Origin: Microglena sp. YARC
Lineage: Eukaryota > Chlorophyta > Chlorophyceae > Chlamydomonadales > Chlamydomonadaceae
Reading direction: 5' to 3'
NCBI GenBank assembly: GCA_022414725.1
Contig: CM039465.1
Span: 22,111,312-22,175,311, forward strand
Length of the DNA stretch: 64,000 nt
Both the position numbers and the translations under genes were made by a program. Shown one piece after another: positions 12,055 to 19,734 of this stretch (position 1 is its first letter; every line of letters begins with the position of its first letter). The notes below the pieces were generated by a model. It had not been told where the DNA came from. It ran no database searches and was given only the letters and a program-made list of their open reading frames with translations.

Positions 12055-14210
12055 AAATCATGGCGGTTGCGGTCGTCGCGGTCGTGGTGGTGTCACATCG
12101 CGTACCCACGTGCCGTGCGAAGTGTAACCGACTTGCAACCGACTTTCCGTGCACCCAACCCCAGCAAAATGTTCAAATACCGACACAGCAGATGCGCTTA
12201 GCTATGAGCACGCGCTCATTTCATGTCGACATCTGCCTCCCATACTATAACTGCAAGAAATTTCGTATGAGAAGATCCTCTCCTTGAAGGTCATCTGCTG
12301 ACCCTCAGATAGCTTCGCATGGCGCTCAGAATAATAGTCATCAGTGCATTGCTTCTTAACGGAGCATGAGCCACAGGTCGCATGATGCATGCCAACGGTC
12401 CTAATGGACAGGAGGGCCCGCAACACTGCCAGTCAGCGCTCAAGGCGAGCTTGCCTGAGCAACGAAGGGACAGAGCCAGCAAGCGTCGACGAGATGCCCG
12501 CGCTGCCCGATCCGAGGACATGCGCCAGGCTGATAATCAAGCCAGACGTGAACAACGCGATGCCATGCCTCAGGGGGAAAAAAAAGAAGGAAAAAAAAAC
12601 GCGAAGCTGCTTGTGGTGTATCACGCGGATATAACCATAAGATTCCCTTATCGGACAACACGTTTTCCTCATACACCACATTTCGTTTCGAGCTTGGTCG
12701 AGTGGGTCGACAGGACGGAAGTTGGGGCCTTCACCAGTACCACGCGAGTTCGATCCCGGGCTGGCGCATGTTGGAAACCCTCGCTAGGAGTGGGCCGGCT
12801 CGGCCGGGCGTGCACATCTCAGGCAGGAGGTGGGCGTCGAATTTCGAAGGGGGGGTGAGTTGTGGTGTATCACGCGGATATAACCATAAGATTCCCTAAT
12901 CGGACAACACGTTTTCCTCATACACCACACTGCTTACCAAGCCAGGCGTGAAGAGTATGCTGCCCAATCTGAGGAGTTACGCCAGGCTCATAATCAAGCC
13001 AGACGTGAACAATGCGATGCCATGCCTGAGGAGCAACGGGAAGCTGACAACGAGGCCAGGCGTGAAGAGTATGCTGCCCAACCCGAGGACTTCCGCCAGG
13101 CTCATAATCAAGCCAGGCGTGAAGTGTATGCTGCCAAACCTGAGGAGTTACGCCAGGCTGATAATTAAGCCAGGCGTGAACAACGCGATGCCATGCCTCA
13201 GGAAGAACGCGAAGCTACTAACCAAGCCAGGCGAGAAGAGTATGCTGCCCAACCTTGAGAGTCACACCAGACTCATAATCAAGCCAGCCCTTCAGATCGT
13301 CATGCTTTTTTTCTTCGTCTGCGAACGCTGCCACCATTCATCTCACGCATGCGCACTTTTGCTAGCCATCGCATCGCATTCGTCGTGGTTGGCACCCAGT
13401 CGTTGCGATTATTTGACTTTGTTTAGATCGCCATGGCCATTTCGTCCTCCTGAACACTCTCGCGCTCGCCACGCTCATCCCATTTTTGAAAGCTCTTTTC
13501 GTTGTATCAAATATCGTGAAACGTCGCTGCGATTTTTGCTGTTCCGGGTGTTGACCGAGCATCGACTGGGGCACTACACGAGAAGAAGAAGCTGCAGGTG
13601 TGTTGCCATGCAATTGCACCGGTTCGGTGTTCTCGGCGTGATCGGAATCTGAGCGTTCGCAACTTGTTGGTAGCATCAAAGCACAGCCTGCCCCTCTTTC
13701 TGCACAATTGAATCCCACATGGTGAAGTGAAGGGCATGAGGTAGGGAGGAAGAGATTGTGTGTGCGTGTTGGTGGTTGGGGGAAGGGATGGTGGTGGGGG
13801 AAAGGTGAGAGAAATATAGTGTGTGTGGATGGAGGGGGGTAAGGGTAGGGAGAGGTCGGGGGAAGTCGGGGATGCTGTGGGTCTGGATGGGGGGGGATTC
13901 GTGTATGTGAGGGTGGGAGGCCACAGCTGAAGCAGAAGGGTAATAGGTTGAGAGAAGAGGTGTGGGGTGCGGGGGGAGAGGGAGGGGAGCGTCGAGCGAG
14001 GGCGGAGATGGCTGATATCTTGACTGTGTGTAAGGGAGAGGGGGGGGGGGGGGGTTGGGGGGGCATGCAAGGGCGTTACCGGTTATGTAAACCTATACCA
14101 GACTAGGACCCATGGCCTGGGTGGGAGAATGGGGGTGAGGGGTGGCCACCGGCCACACGGGGGTACCGTACTAGTATAATATAATATAATATAATATACA
14201 AATAAATAAT

Positions 14211-14298
<88 letters not shown>

Positions 14299-15711
14299 AA
14301 ATCATGGTCGTGGTCGTTGTCGTGGTCGTGGTGGTGTCATCGCGTAACCGACTTAACCGACTTCCCGCCCAGCCAATTCCCGCTCAGCCAATTCCCGCTT
14401 TTAATTCCTCCTGCTTCAACTTCTGCCTGATTGGCCTCCTGCGAATTCTGCCTTATGCAACCTTCGCCTCCTGCGTATTCTACCTGTTGCGCATCCCGCC
14501 CGATTTCTCCTTTTCCCGCCTGAGTTCATCCACCTGATTTCGGTAGCGCTACAGTTCGTCTTCCTACAAGCTTTTCCCCCTGCATCTCTGCAAGACCTTT
14601 CCCTTGCGTCAAGAGACCTGTCGCTGCGCACAACGGGAGGTGACGTGGTGAGTCAGCTGACCTGTCAGAAATGTCCGAATCGCATCCATCCCATGTCACT
14701 AACTTGACTGCAAATTCTTCCCACTGCATTGAGAAACATGTCGCTCCGCATTGTGCCTTAGCAAGTACGCATCAAAGTTGACCGAATGAAAAATCTCGCT
14801 GAGCATTCTCGCCCTACCTTGACCGAACATCTCAAATCAGCAACTTGACTGCAACTTCTTCCCACCGCATCGATAAACATGTCGTCGCTGTGCATTGTGC
14901 TACAGCGAGCACGTGGCAAAGTTGAATGGATGAACCTAGCGATGTTTCCAAGTCTCAGATCGAGTTGACTTCGGGAGCAGTTGCGGTGAACAGGATTGTT
15001 CTTCGGCCGAACTGAATACATGCTCGCTAAAAAGAAGCTTTAGTTATGTACAGTTGCGATTGCGCAGGTTCAGCTTTTTCAGTGGGGTCGACTATCGATC
15101 ACAGCTGAGGTGGCAGGGAAGCAGGTCCGATGCTTTTAGCGGAGTCGGATGATGCGCAAACGTTGTCGATGCTCTTCTTCCTGTTTGCCTTTCAGCTATG
15201 GCAAAGCCCACAGCTGAAGTTGAGGGAGGCAGATATGGAGTATGTGTGTGCTGGTGGGTGCTTGTAGGAGGGAGGGGAGGGATGAGAGTGGGGAGAGGGT
15301 GGGGGCTGGTGGGATGGCTTGGGTGGGGGAAGGTATGGAGTCAGGAAATATGTCAGGAAGAGTAAGGGAGTATGTTTGTGGGCGGGGGTACATGGTTGGG
15401 TGGGGGTGAGGGTGGGGGTGGAGATAACTGGGGGGGGGGGGGAGTACGGTGGTGTTTCTGTGCTTGTGGGTGCACAAGGGAGACCATCGCAAGGGATATG
15501 CGTCCGTCAATGTTTGAAGTTGCATGCACTGCAGATAAAACCGTTTTGCAACCCAGCCCAAAACAGGTGTGGCCAACGGGAGAGAAGGGGGGAGGGGGCG
15601 GATAATGGTTTGGTGGTGGTGGTGTGTGAATGGGGGGGGCTTCAAGTGTGAACCATTATGTAACCAGCCCCAAATAGGTGTGGCCAAAGGCCAAACGCGC
15701 ACCGTACTATG

Positions 15712-15745
<34 letters not shown>

Positions 15746-15781
15746 CTTTGTGAGAGTAGGGCACACGGGCTACCGTACTAG

Positions 15782-15821
<40 letters not shown>

Positions 15822-17848
15822 ATATATATTATATAAATAATAATAAAATAATATAATAATAATATAATATAGATAATAATAATAATAATATTCATATATA
15901 AAATACAAATACAAATACTATAATAAATGATATAATATACAAATATATAATATAAATACATATAATATAGTTTGCTGCTAAGAAGTTTAGTGTGGTGGAT
16001 TGCATTCTTTGTCTAAATGTATATATAATATAACTTGATCTAAATGCATAGAAGGCGGGTAGCAAGGGGCTTAGCTTGGCTCGGATTGGATTTGCTTGGC
16101 TTGGCTTGATGTAAACGCCTAGGAAGCGGATTGCAAGGGGCTTGGCTCGGATTGGATTGGATTGGCTTGTCTTGATGTAAACGCCTGGGAAGCGGGTTGC
16201 AAGGGGCTTGGCTCAGATTTGATTGGCTTTGCTTGATGTAAATGCTTAGGAAGCGGGTTGCAAGGGGCTTGGCTTGGCTTTGTGTAAACGCCTAGAAAGC
16301 GGGTTGTAAGGGGCTTGAAACATGTCAGTCGCATGAGGCTTGAAAGGATAGGTCAAGTCACCGACGTAAGCCTCTCTTTTAACTCTTTGCGTGGGCAAAA
16401 AGGTAATAGGTGAAGCTAGAATCTTCAATTTGTATAAAGAAAATAACTGTGATAGCCTGCTTTAGTGTGAGTGTATGAGTTTGTTGCTTTCCGGTAGTAT
16501 ATGCACATTGGAGGCTTTGGGGTGGATGGAGAGGAGGGGTGGGGTGGGGTGTGTGTAATGGGGGGTGGGGGTGGGGGGGGGGGGGGGCATACTCAAATGA
16601 ACCAGTAAACATAATCATATGAAATCAAAGCATTATTATCAAAGTAGGGGTGGGGGAGGGGACTTACTCAATGCTGCGGGTGCGATGGTGAAAGTGGGAA
16701 AGCAGCGGTGGTAGTGAGCCAGGCAAGACTGTATGCAAAGCTTTAAAAAGTCATGATTGTGGAGAATGTAGAACTTAGTGCCTTGCACTTCCACTACCTT
16801 CCAGTCAGGTTCCAAACCTCTGAAAGCCCACAACTCAACAGTCAGTGTTTTTTATTTCAGAAATCTTCAGGCCAATTTGGTAGCCACAAGTGGCGACCAC
16901 AGGCTCATCCTGGGACGGTGTGGTAGCATCATCTGCACTAGGTGAATAGGTAACTTCCACCAGGGGTAGGCCTGAGCTAGCTACCTGGGCTGGGCCTGTG
17001 CGACCCAGGTCACAAATCACTGACCTGAGGGTCGCCATCGTGGCGACCAAGGGCCCATTTCGCCCAAATTTGCACACCTGACGGTCGCACGGGGTGGCGA
17101 CTGCGCGCCACAATATGCGACCGGTCGCACAAATAAAAAACACTGTCACCAGTATCTTCCTCTAGCTACTTCAATTTGAACTTGGTTACATGGCTCCAGC
17201 CTTTAGCCAGTCTTCGGCAGTAACATAATTAAATCAAATCAAAACAGTGACGTCAAAATATATTTGATCCAATCTCTTCATACAAAATTATTGATAAACA
17301 AATGCAACTTTTCACGACCTCAAGCTACTCTCCGACCTTAAACATCCTGATAGAATCACACCTCCTTGTATAAATAAATTATCACTGTAGCACGAACTCA
17401 GGGCCCCCGTCGGTAAAACGATTTTTGGGGGTTCAGTTCATCAATGCTTTTTCTTTTTAGCCCTTTGTGTCACAGTTGGGCTAGTCTCTTTAGCCTATTC
17501 GGCCTACCCCTAGACTGTAACATACATACACCTCCTTGTGCAGTGTCCTAAACCCAAACCCTAAACCCTATATCCTACATACCTACCCCTCCTTGTGCAG
17601 TGTCCTAAACCCAAACCCTAAACCCTAAACCCTACATACACACACCTCCGTGTACAGTGTCCTAAACCCTAAACCCAAACCCTAAACCCTAAACCCTACA
17701 TATATACACCTCCTTGTGCAGTGTCCTAAACCCTAAACCCAAACCCTAAGCCCCAAACCTTACGTACATACACCTCCTTGTGCAGTGTCTCAATGACGAA
17801 GCTTATTATAAGTCTCTGAAGTTGATGCTTGAGGAGGGCTCCGAATGA
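2717..17848 (+). CDS. Coiled-coil protein gene with an internal exon-module duplication (seven exons)
   Basis: I join 2717-2883, 3406-3487, 4720-4788, 5550-5611, 10236-10338, 11845-11913 and 17786-17848. Every junction has GT-AG borders and compatible phase. The ATG at 2717 follows an in-frame TAG, which supports this start. The product is about 192 residues: a Ser/Gly/Ala-rich head, then charged helical segments typical of a coiled coil. Exons 2-4 and 5-7 are two copies of one module: exons 3 and 6 are both 69 nt with ERE.KQ.ERL.F in common, and exons 4 and 7 share AYYKSL; the phases match too. I do not recognise the family. Exon 7 stops at TGA (17846), but its frame stays open to 18136, and a second terminal exon at 18672-18902 is an alternative. 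Nearly every intron contains copies of an adjoining exon edge. Confidence 0.6.
3406..3487 (+). CDS. Coiled-coil gene, exon 2 (module 1, part a)
   Basis: Acceptor CCCCACAG and donor CAG|GTATGG enclose 82 nt. The single first base completes the codon left by exon 1, and the exon ends in phase 0. It encodes [19 protein letters not shown] and flanks, the counterpart of [19 protein letters not shown] in exon 5. Confidence 0.6.
3488..4700 (+). repeat. Intron 2: degenerate 60-75 bp tandem repeats
   Basis: Repeats begin right behind the donor. Units contain GTGTGAGACAGTGAGCCTTA, TCAACATGCACAT and AGCACACAGTCAATGTG. They are most regular (about 72 bp) at 3815-4110 and drift to longer units containing TTTTGCATTCCTTGACATG at 4300-4690. 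Confidence 0.75.
4720..4788 (+). CDS. Coiled-coil gene, exon 3 (module 1, part b)
   Basis: Acceptor GGTGGTGCAG and donor GAGAAG|GTGCGC give 69 nt, phase 0 at both ends. It encodes [19 protein letters not shown] and four more residues, a heptad-like charged helix. Exon 6 has the same length, phase and pattern, so one was copied from the other. Confidence 0.65.
4796..5500 (+). repeat. Intron 3: GAATGGATG/TGTGAATGG tandem repeat region
   Basis: About 700 bp of short degenerate units built from GAATG, GGATG and TGTGAA, giving long spurious His/Ser-rich open frames on the minus strand. The array begins within 10 nt of the exon 3 donor. Confidence 0.8.
5550..5611 (+). CDS. Coiled-coil gene, exon 4 (module 1, part c)
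   Basis: Acceptor CATTTTGCAG and donor GTGAGT enclose 62 nt, phase 0 to phase 2. It encodes [20 protein letters not shown], matching [20 protein letters not shown] of exon 7. Confidence 0.65.
5612..7110 (+). repeat. 1.5-kb GATGAT/GAGTATG microsatellite starting at a splice donor
   Basis: The donor sequence GTGAGTATGAGTATG runs directly into about 1.5 kb of interspersed ATG, GATGAT and GAGTATG units. All six frames stay open for long stretches (poly-Met, Asp/Glu/Tyr, His/Thr, Ser/Tyr, Ile), which explains the large apparent ORFs here. I treat none of these as genes. Confidence 0.9.
7215..8270. repeat. About 25 copies of a 39-48 bp tandem repeat
   Basis: Units read CCGCAGCTCCATCTTGCTGA then CGACATTCCCTTTAAGTAT, with a variant CCATCTTGATGGCGACAATT followed by CCCTTTTGACAAAACC. 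Copies at 7920-8160 are almost identical and outer copies are diverged, so expansion was recent in the middle. It lies in intron 4. Confidence 0.85.
8389..8509. repeat. Inverted repeat around a telomere-like core
   Basis: The left arm GGGGAAGCTAGCCCGGGGTT pairs with the right arm ending AACCCCGGGCTAGCTTCCCC, extended inward by a second paired block (GCCAGCCCGGGGG with CCCCCGGGCTGGC). The loop holds CCTAAACCCTAAACCCTAAA. A further CCCTACACCCTAAA lies at 8575-8590. Possibly a foldback element that captured telomere sequence. Confidence 0.7.
8700..9235. repeat. Dispersed GCGACC-rich repeat (family with GTCGCCATGCA)
   Basis: The region repeats GCGACTCAGGTGCGACCCAG, GGTCGCACCTGGGTCGCACA and CGTCGCCAT. 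Related copies lie at 16850-17140, 22835-22960, 27715-27900 and 40730-40910. They share TTAGCCAGACC, GCGTCGCCATGCAG and AATGGCGAC. Several overlapping ORFs in this block look like by-products of the repeat. Confidence 0.6.
9280..10235 (+). repeat. Array of copies of the exon 5 acceptor edge
   Basis: About ten units end with TTGATTGCCCCACGTTGCAG followed by the exon-like TGAA and an AT-rich TTTATTTATTTGATT spacer. The closest units (10020-10235) also carry GTTAGGGG.TCCTGCGC, the first coding bases of exon 5. The true acceptor at 10235 is the last of the series. Confidence 0.75.
10236..10338 (+). CDS. Coiled-coil gene, exon 5 (module 2, part a)
   Basis: Acceptor CACGTTGCAG and donor TAT|GTGAGT enclose 103 nt. 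The first base completes the codon left by exon 4, and the end is phase 0. It encodes [11 protein letters not shown] followed by [20 protein letters not shown], homologous to exon 2. Many partial copies of its 3' half follow in the intron, so which copies are spliced in vivo is uncertain. Confidence 0.55.
10405..11500 (+). repeat. About eight copies of the exon 5 3' edge with its donor
   Basis: Each unit carries ATTGACGCCTCTCGACAGAC then CTTGAACGGC.TGAAAGCTGT and a donor-like CATGTGAGT, separated by GT/GGTG-rich spacer. Copies lie near 10430, 10600, 10725, 10855, 11070, 11208, 11335 and 11455. Later copies carry substitutions, and the last has an in-frame TAG in the coding frame. These are partial exon duplicates inside intron 5. 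Confidence 0.8.
11845..11913 (+). CDS. Coiled-coil gene, exon 6 (module 2, part b)
   Basis: Acceptor TTGCTGTGCAG and donor AAGAAG|GTAAAT give 69 nt in phase 0. It encodes [19 protein letters not shown] and four further residues. Length, phase and sequence match exon 3. A decayed copy of its 3' end with flanking intron lies at 15969-16018. Confidence 0.65.
11935..12057. repeat. AT dinucleotide microsatellite
   Basis: About 110 bp of TATATA directly before the first Helitron-like element. A similar AT tract precedes the second (14214-14298). Confidence 0.9.
12612..12929 (+). mobile_element. TRIM/SMART-like miniature LTR element
   Basis: Two 69-bp direct repeats (12612-12680 and 12861-12929) differ at one position. 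Each begins TGTGGTGTAT and ends ATACACCACA, the TG...CA form of LTRs. The element is flanked by the 5-bp duplication CTGCT (12607-12611 and 12930-12934). A purine-rich GAAGGGGGGGTGAG lies just before the 3' repeat, as a polypurine tract should. The internal 180 bp encodes nothing and holds tRNA-like A and B box sequences (TGGTCGAGTGGG and GAGTTCGATCCC). Confidence 0.75.
12690..12770 (+). ncRNA. Degenerate tRNA-like segment inside the miniature LTR element
   Basis: TTGGTCGAGTGGGTCGACA resembles an A box with a D stem (GTC/GAC). About 45 nt later GCGAGTTCGATCCCGGGC resembles a B box. The T stem does not pair well and no acceptor stem closes, so it is not a working tRNA. It may be a tRNA-derived Pol III promoter or simply chance. 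Confidence 0.3.
14302..15781 (+). mobile_element. Helitron-like element 2
   Basis: It begins TCATGGTCGTGG after TATAAAGAAA and ends GGGCTACCGTACTAG followed by T. It lies directly behind element 1, separated by an AT tract. Its body is also present in inverted orientation at 59798-61361; for example 15085-15175 matches the reverse complement of 60430-60525. No intact transposase is visible. Confidence 0.45.
15715..15745. repeat. Poly-G tract of about 30 bases
   Basis: An uninterrupted G run. Similar G or C runs recur at 2646, 26331, 42779, 51081, 56395, 57824, 59852, 59964 and 60181. Their lengths are unreliable in most assemblies and they can break reading frames. Confidence 0.9.
15782..15965. 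repeat. AT-rich microsatellite
   Basis: TATATA and AATAATAAT repeats directly follow the CTAG end of Helitron-like element 2. Confidence 0.85.
16030..16325. repeat. Four to five copies of a 60-70 bp tandem repeat
   Basis: Units contain GCTTGGCTCGGATTGGATT, CTTGATGTAAACGCCTAGGA and AGCGGGTTGCAAGGGG. They lie in intron 6 behind the decayed copy of the exon 6 edge at 15969-16018. Confidence 0.8.
16850..17225. repeat. GCGACC repeat family copy with a GGCTCCAGCC fragment
   Basis: It contains CTGGGCCTGTGCGACCCAGG, GTCGCCATCGTGGCGACC and AATATGCGACCGGTCGCAC, as in 8955-9235. Behind it lies an inverted copy of the short dispersed repeat (TTACATGGCTCCAGCC...GTCTTCGGCAGTAA). Confidence 0.6.
17527..17785 (+). 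repeat. Five copies of the exon 7 acceptor edge mixed with CCCTAAA
   Basis: Units of 60-70 bp read ACACCTCCTTGTGCAG|TGTC followed by CTAAACCCTAAACCC. The fifth unit leads into the real exon at 17786, where TGTC continues as coding sequence. Each unit therefore copies the branch/acceptor region plus four exon bases, with telomere-like repeats as spacer. Confidence 0.8.
17786..17848 (+). CDS. Coiled-coil gene, exon 7 (proximal terminal exon)
   Basis: Acceptor CCTTGTGCAG; phase 0. It encodes [20 protein letters not shown] and then TGA. The same frame continues open for 95 more codons to TGA at 18134-18136. That extension is partly conserved in the downstream copy. A TGTAA lies at 18143-18147. 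Whether this exon or the copy at 18672 ends the mature message cannot be told from sequence. Confidence 0.5.
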   Translation, partial: CLNDEAYYKSLKLMLEEGSE

Positions 17849-18136
17849 AGCCGTTGTGGAAGGACACCGCTATACCACGATACCGTTGACGCCAGCAAGG
17901 CTGGGAGGTGGACCCCCCTCGCAGACCAGCAGCGCAGGACTTCGGCGAATTCTGTTGACTTGGCACTTCAACGAATTTCAATTGCGCAAATTAAGAGAGC
18001 TGAATGTGGTGCGGTTGGTGCGATTGACCTACTAGCGGTGTCTGTTGAGGAAGCTCAGGTGATGGCATCAAGTACTACTATTGTACTCCCGCATGTTGTG
18101 GAGCGGGCTTGTCTTGGACCATCAATGGCCTGTTGA
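17849..18136 (+). other. 95-codon open extension behind an in-frame TGA
   Basis: Read in the exon 7 frame, the segment has no stop until 18134-18136 and encodes helical-looking sequence such as ALQRISIAQIKRAE and STTIVLPHVVERACLG. The tandem copy at 18720-18902 keeps most of it, including IAQIKRAE, GAVGAID and VVERACLGPSMAC. It is either ancestral C-terminal coding sequence cut by a nonsense mutation, or a readthrough extension. Confidence 0.45.
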
Positions 18137-18142
18137 TGGCAA

Positions 18143-18147
18143 TGTAA
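18143..18147 (+). terminator. TGTAA poly(A) signal candidate
   Basis: TGTAA is the common poly(A) signal of chlorophyte algae. It sits 6 nt after the distal TGA at 18136; the copy of this region has TGTAA at 18906-18910 just after its own stop. Confidence 0.4.
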
Positions 18148-18199
18148 AGTAATTATTGGGGAGTGGCCAGATAGCTTGCAAGGGACTAGTCTGCGCAGT

Positions 18200-18370
18200 G
18201 CCTACATAATCTGGTGAGGAGGGAAACATCCCTCGTCACGAGATTTTGGAGGCACCATACTATGGTATACTTTTGTGCCTCCATAATCTCGAGATGGTGG
18301 AAAGAGCCCTCATCACGAGATTTTTGAGGCACCATACTATGGTATACTATGGTGCCTCCATAATCCGGAA
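18200..18370. repeat. Short hairpin-forming repeats
   Basis: TTTGGAGGCACCATACTATGG and TGCCTCCATAAT alternate twice with CATCACGAGATTTTTGAGG, so neighbouring arms can pair (GAGGCACCATA with TATGGTGCCTC). Likely a small foldback MITE, duplicated. Confidence 0.55.
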
Positions 18371-18453
18371 TTGAGTTTGGTGATGGATCGTAGACTCATA
18401 GTTCCATGGCCAAACTACAAGTACGACGGTCTTGGGGTAGCCTGGCTACAGTG

Positions 18454-18618
18454 CTTTTCTTCTCAGCTAAAAGCAGCAGCTTCTAGGCAGCTCCCCTAAC
18501 TGGCTATTAAGCCAAAGCTTATGTAACCTAGTGTGTCAGGAAGCTGACATAATCCGGGGGCCAGCACTGTTGCAATCTTGAGGCTTAGCCCAGTAGCTGC
18601 TGCTCATGGCTGAAAATA
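18454..18618. mobile_element. MITE family with AGCAGCTTCTAGGCAGCTCC ends
   Basis: It opens TTTTCTTCTCAGCTAAAAGC then AGCAGCTTCTAGGCAGCTCC, and closes GTAGCTGCTGCTCATGGCTGAAAATAAA, an imperfect inverted repeat. Other copies: 23133-23332, 42155-42345, 51765-51948, 52060-52248, 52652-52848, 53953-54142, 54278-54468, and partials at 53792 and 62205-62345. Confidence 0.65.
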
Positions 18619-18671
18619 AAGACTATGGGCAGCCAGATAGCCTGCAAGGGACTAGCCTGTGCATAGTGCAG

Positions 18672-18902
18672 TATTCCCATGATGAGCTCTATTTTGTGTC
18701 TCTCAAAATGATGACAAGTACTTGGCACTTCAGCGAATTTTCAATTGCGCAAATTAAGAGAGCTGAAAGTGGTGCGGTCGGTGCGATTGACCCACTGGCG
18801 GTGCCTGTTGTGGAAGCTCAGGTGATGACAGCTTGTTCTACGATTGTACTCCCGCATGTTGTGGAGCGGGCTTGTCTTGGCCCATCAATGGCCTGTCGAT
18901 GA
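18672..18902 (+). CDS. Alternative terminal exon of the coiled-coil gene (tandem copy of exon 7 and its extension)
   Basis: Acceptor GCATAGTGCAG, phase 0, 77 codons to TGA at 18900-18902. It begins YSHDELYFVSLKMM, homologous to [14 protein letters not shown], and runs without interruption into SIAQIKRAESGAVGAID and IVLPHVVERACLGPSMACR. Unlike exon 7 it has no early TGA, so it may be the functional C-terminus, or an alternative one. It is followed at once by two overlapping TGTAA signals. Confidence 0.45.
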   Translation, partial: YSHDELYFVSLKMMTSTWHFSEFSIAQIKRAESGAVGAIDPLAVPVVEAQVMTACSTIVLPHVVERACLGPSMACR

Positions 18903-19093
18903 CAATGTAATGTAATTATTGGGGAGTAGCCAGATAGCTTGCAGTAGCATGATGAGATTGAAATTGAAATTGAAATTGTTACATCCGTGTATAACCGTTA
19001 CTCACAGGACGTGAAGTTAAGGACACCATAGCGTGCCAATGATGAGCTTTATTTTGCGTATCTCAAGATGATGACAAGTATGTCTGTCTGAAT

Positions 19094-19223
19094 TGTGACG
19101 GATAACGATCCTCACCCCGCGCCCCCTGGAGGAGGCAACGGCTAGCCCGCCAGTGCATCTGGTCCCGGGCAATCGTCGCCTCCTCGAGGGGGCACGGGGT
19201 CTGGCTTGTTATCCATCACCATT
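19094..19223. mobile_element. Foldback element with GTGACGGATAAC ends
   Basis: Left arm GTGACGGATAAC...CCCGCGCCCCCTGGAGGAGGC and right arm GCCTCCTCGAGGGGGCACGGGG...GTTATCCATCAC are imperfect inverted repeats over nearly the whole 130 bp. MITE-like; no coding capacity. Confidence 0.6.
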
Positions 19224-19588
19224 CAAGTACCACAGTTAGGGGTAGCTAGTCAGGGGTAGTCCGGTAATAGACGTACAGAGGATTTGATTGGGTTGGACTG
19301 TTATGTGGTTTTCCAGCCAACTCTGGGCTGCTCACCGTCTTCCAATTCCATACCCTCCTGTGCGATACCTAAGGAGCATACTAAGCAGACTACACAGATT
19401 AATGACTTGTCCAGCCTGGCAGGGACTAACAGGAGGGATACTACGCAATTTCTCCTGTGAAAAGAGGTTTTGTTTTCATGTATTTCAGGAGGAAACAATC
19501 CGGATGCACTGTGTGTGTATGGTGCGTGCTGTCTTAGCATGTTGGGTACTTGAACAGTGGGCACACGGATCGTTATCTTACATATGGT

Positions 19589-19734
19589 TAGGGAACGGCA
19601 ATATGATACCATGTGATGCCGGCTGACTAGATTAAAGTGACCATTTATATACAATGTTATATAATGCATTTTGTATGACATCATATGATATCGTACTCGC
19701 CTTTGGCCAACATCATATTATATGCCGGTCCCTA
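19589..19734. mobile_element. hAT-like MITE (TAGGGAACGGC ends)
   Basis: Ends TAGGGAACGGC and GCCGGTCCCTA are inverted repeats. The flanks CATATGGT and CATATGAT form an 8-bp target duplication with one mismatch, typical of hAT elements. The AT-rich interior has ATCATATGATATC palindromes. Relatives: 36153-36254, 46480-46612, 50712-50829, 52897-53071, 56497-56646. Confidence 0.65.

Larger units (their letters stand above)
12389..13258 (+). pseudogene. Broken ORF of charged RRE repeats inside Helitron-like element 1
   Basis: The frame encodes about eight degenerate units related to [19 protein letters not shown]. It is interrupted by the 318-bp LTR element at 12612-12929, by an A-rich frame slip near 12580-12600, and by later stops. 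Removing the inserted element and one target duplication rejoins the frame as [15 protein letters not shown]. Likely a relic of a transposon protein. Confidence 0.5.
12058..14174 (+). mobile_element. Helitron-like element 1, non-autonomous
   Basis: It starts TCATGGCGGTTGCGG after AAAGAAA and ends CCGTACTAG followed by T, as expected for a Helitron inserted between A and T. A small hairpin ACGG...CCGT precedes the CTAG. Inside, 12382-13255 carries a degenerate frame of charged repeats such as [18 protein letters not shown]. These resemble the repetitive N-terminal region of Helitron Rep/helicase proteins as I remember them. No Rep or helicase domain is visible. The exact 5' end is uncertain because the upstream TAAAGAAA is shared between copies. 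Confidence 0.45.

Noticed and set aside
12690..12770. Functional tRNA-Ser/Leu gene
   Set aside because: A and B box sequences are present, but the T stem and acceptor stem do not pair.
13507..14070. Pro/Ser-rich ORFs inside Helitron-like element 1
   Set aside because: Low-complexity G-rich DNA read in several frames; no domain and no conservation in elements 2 and 3.
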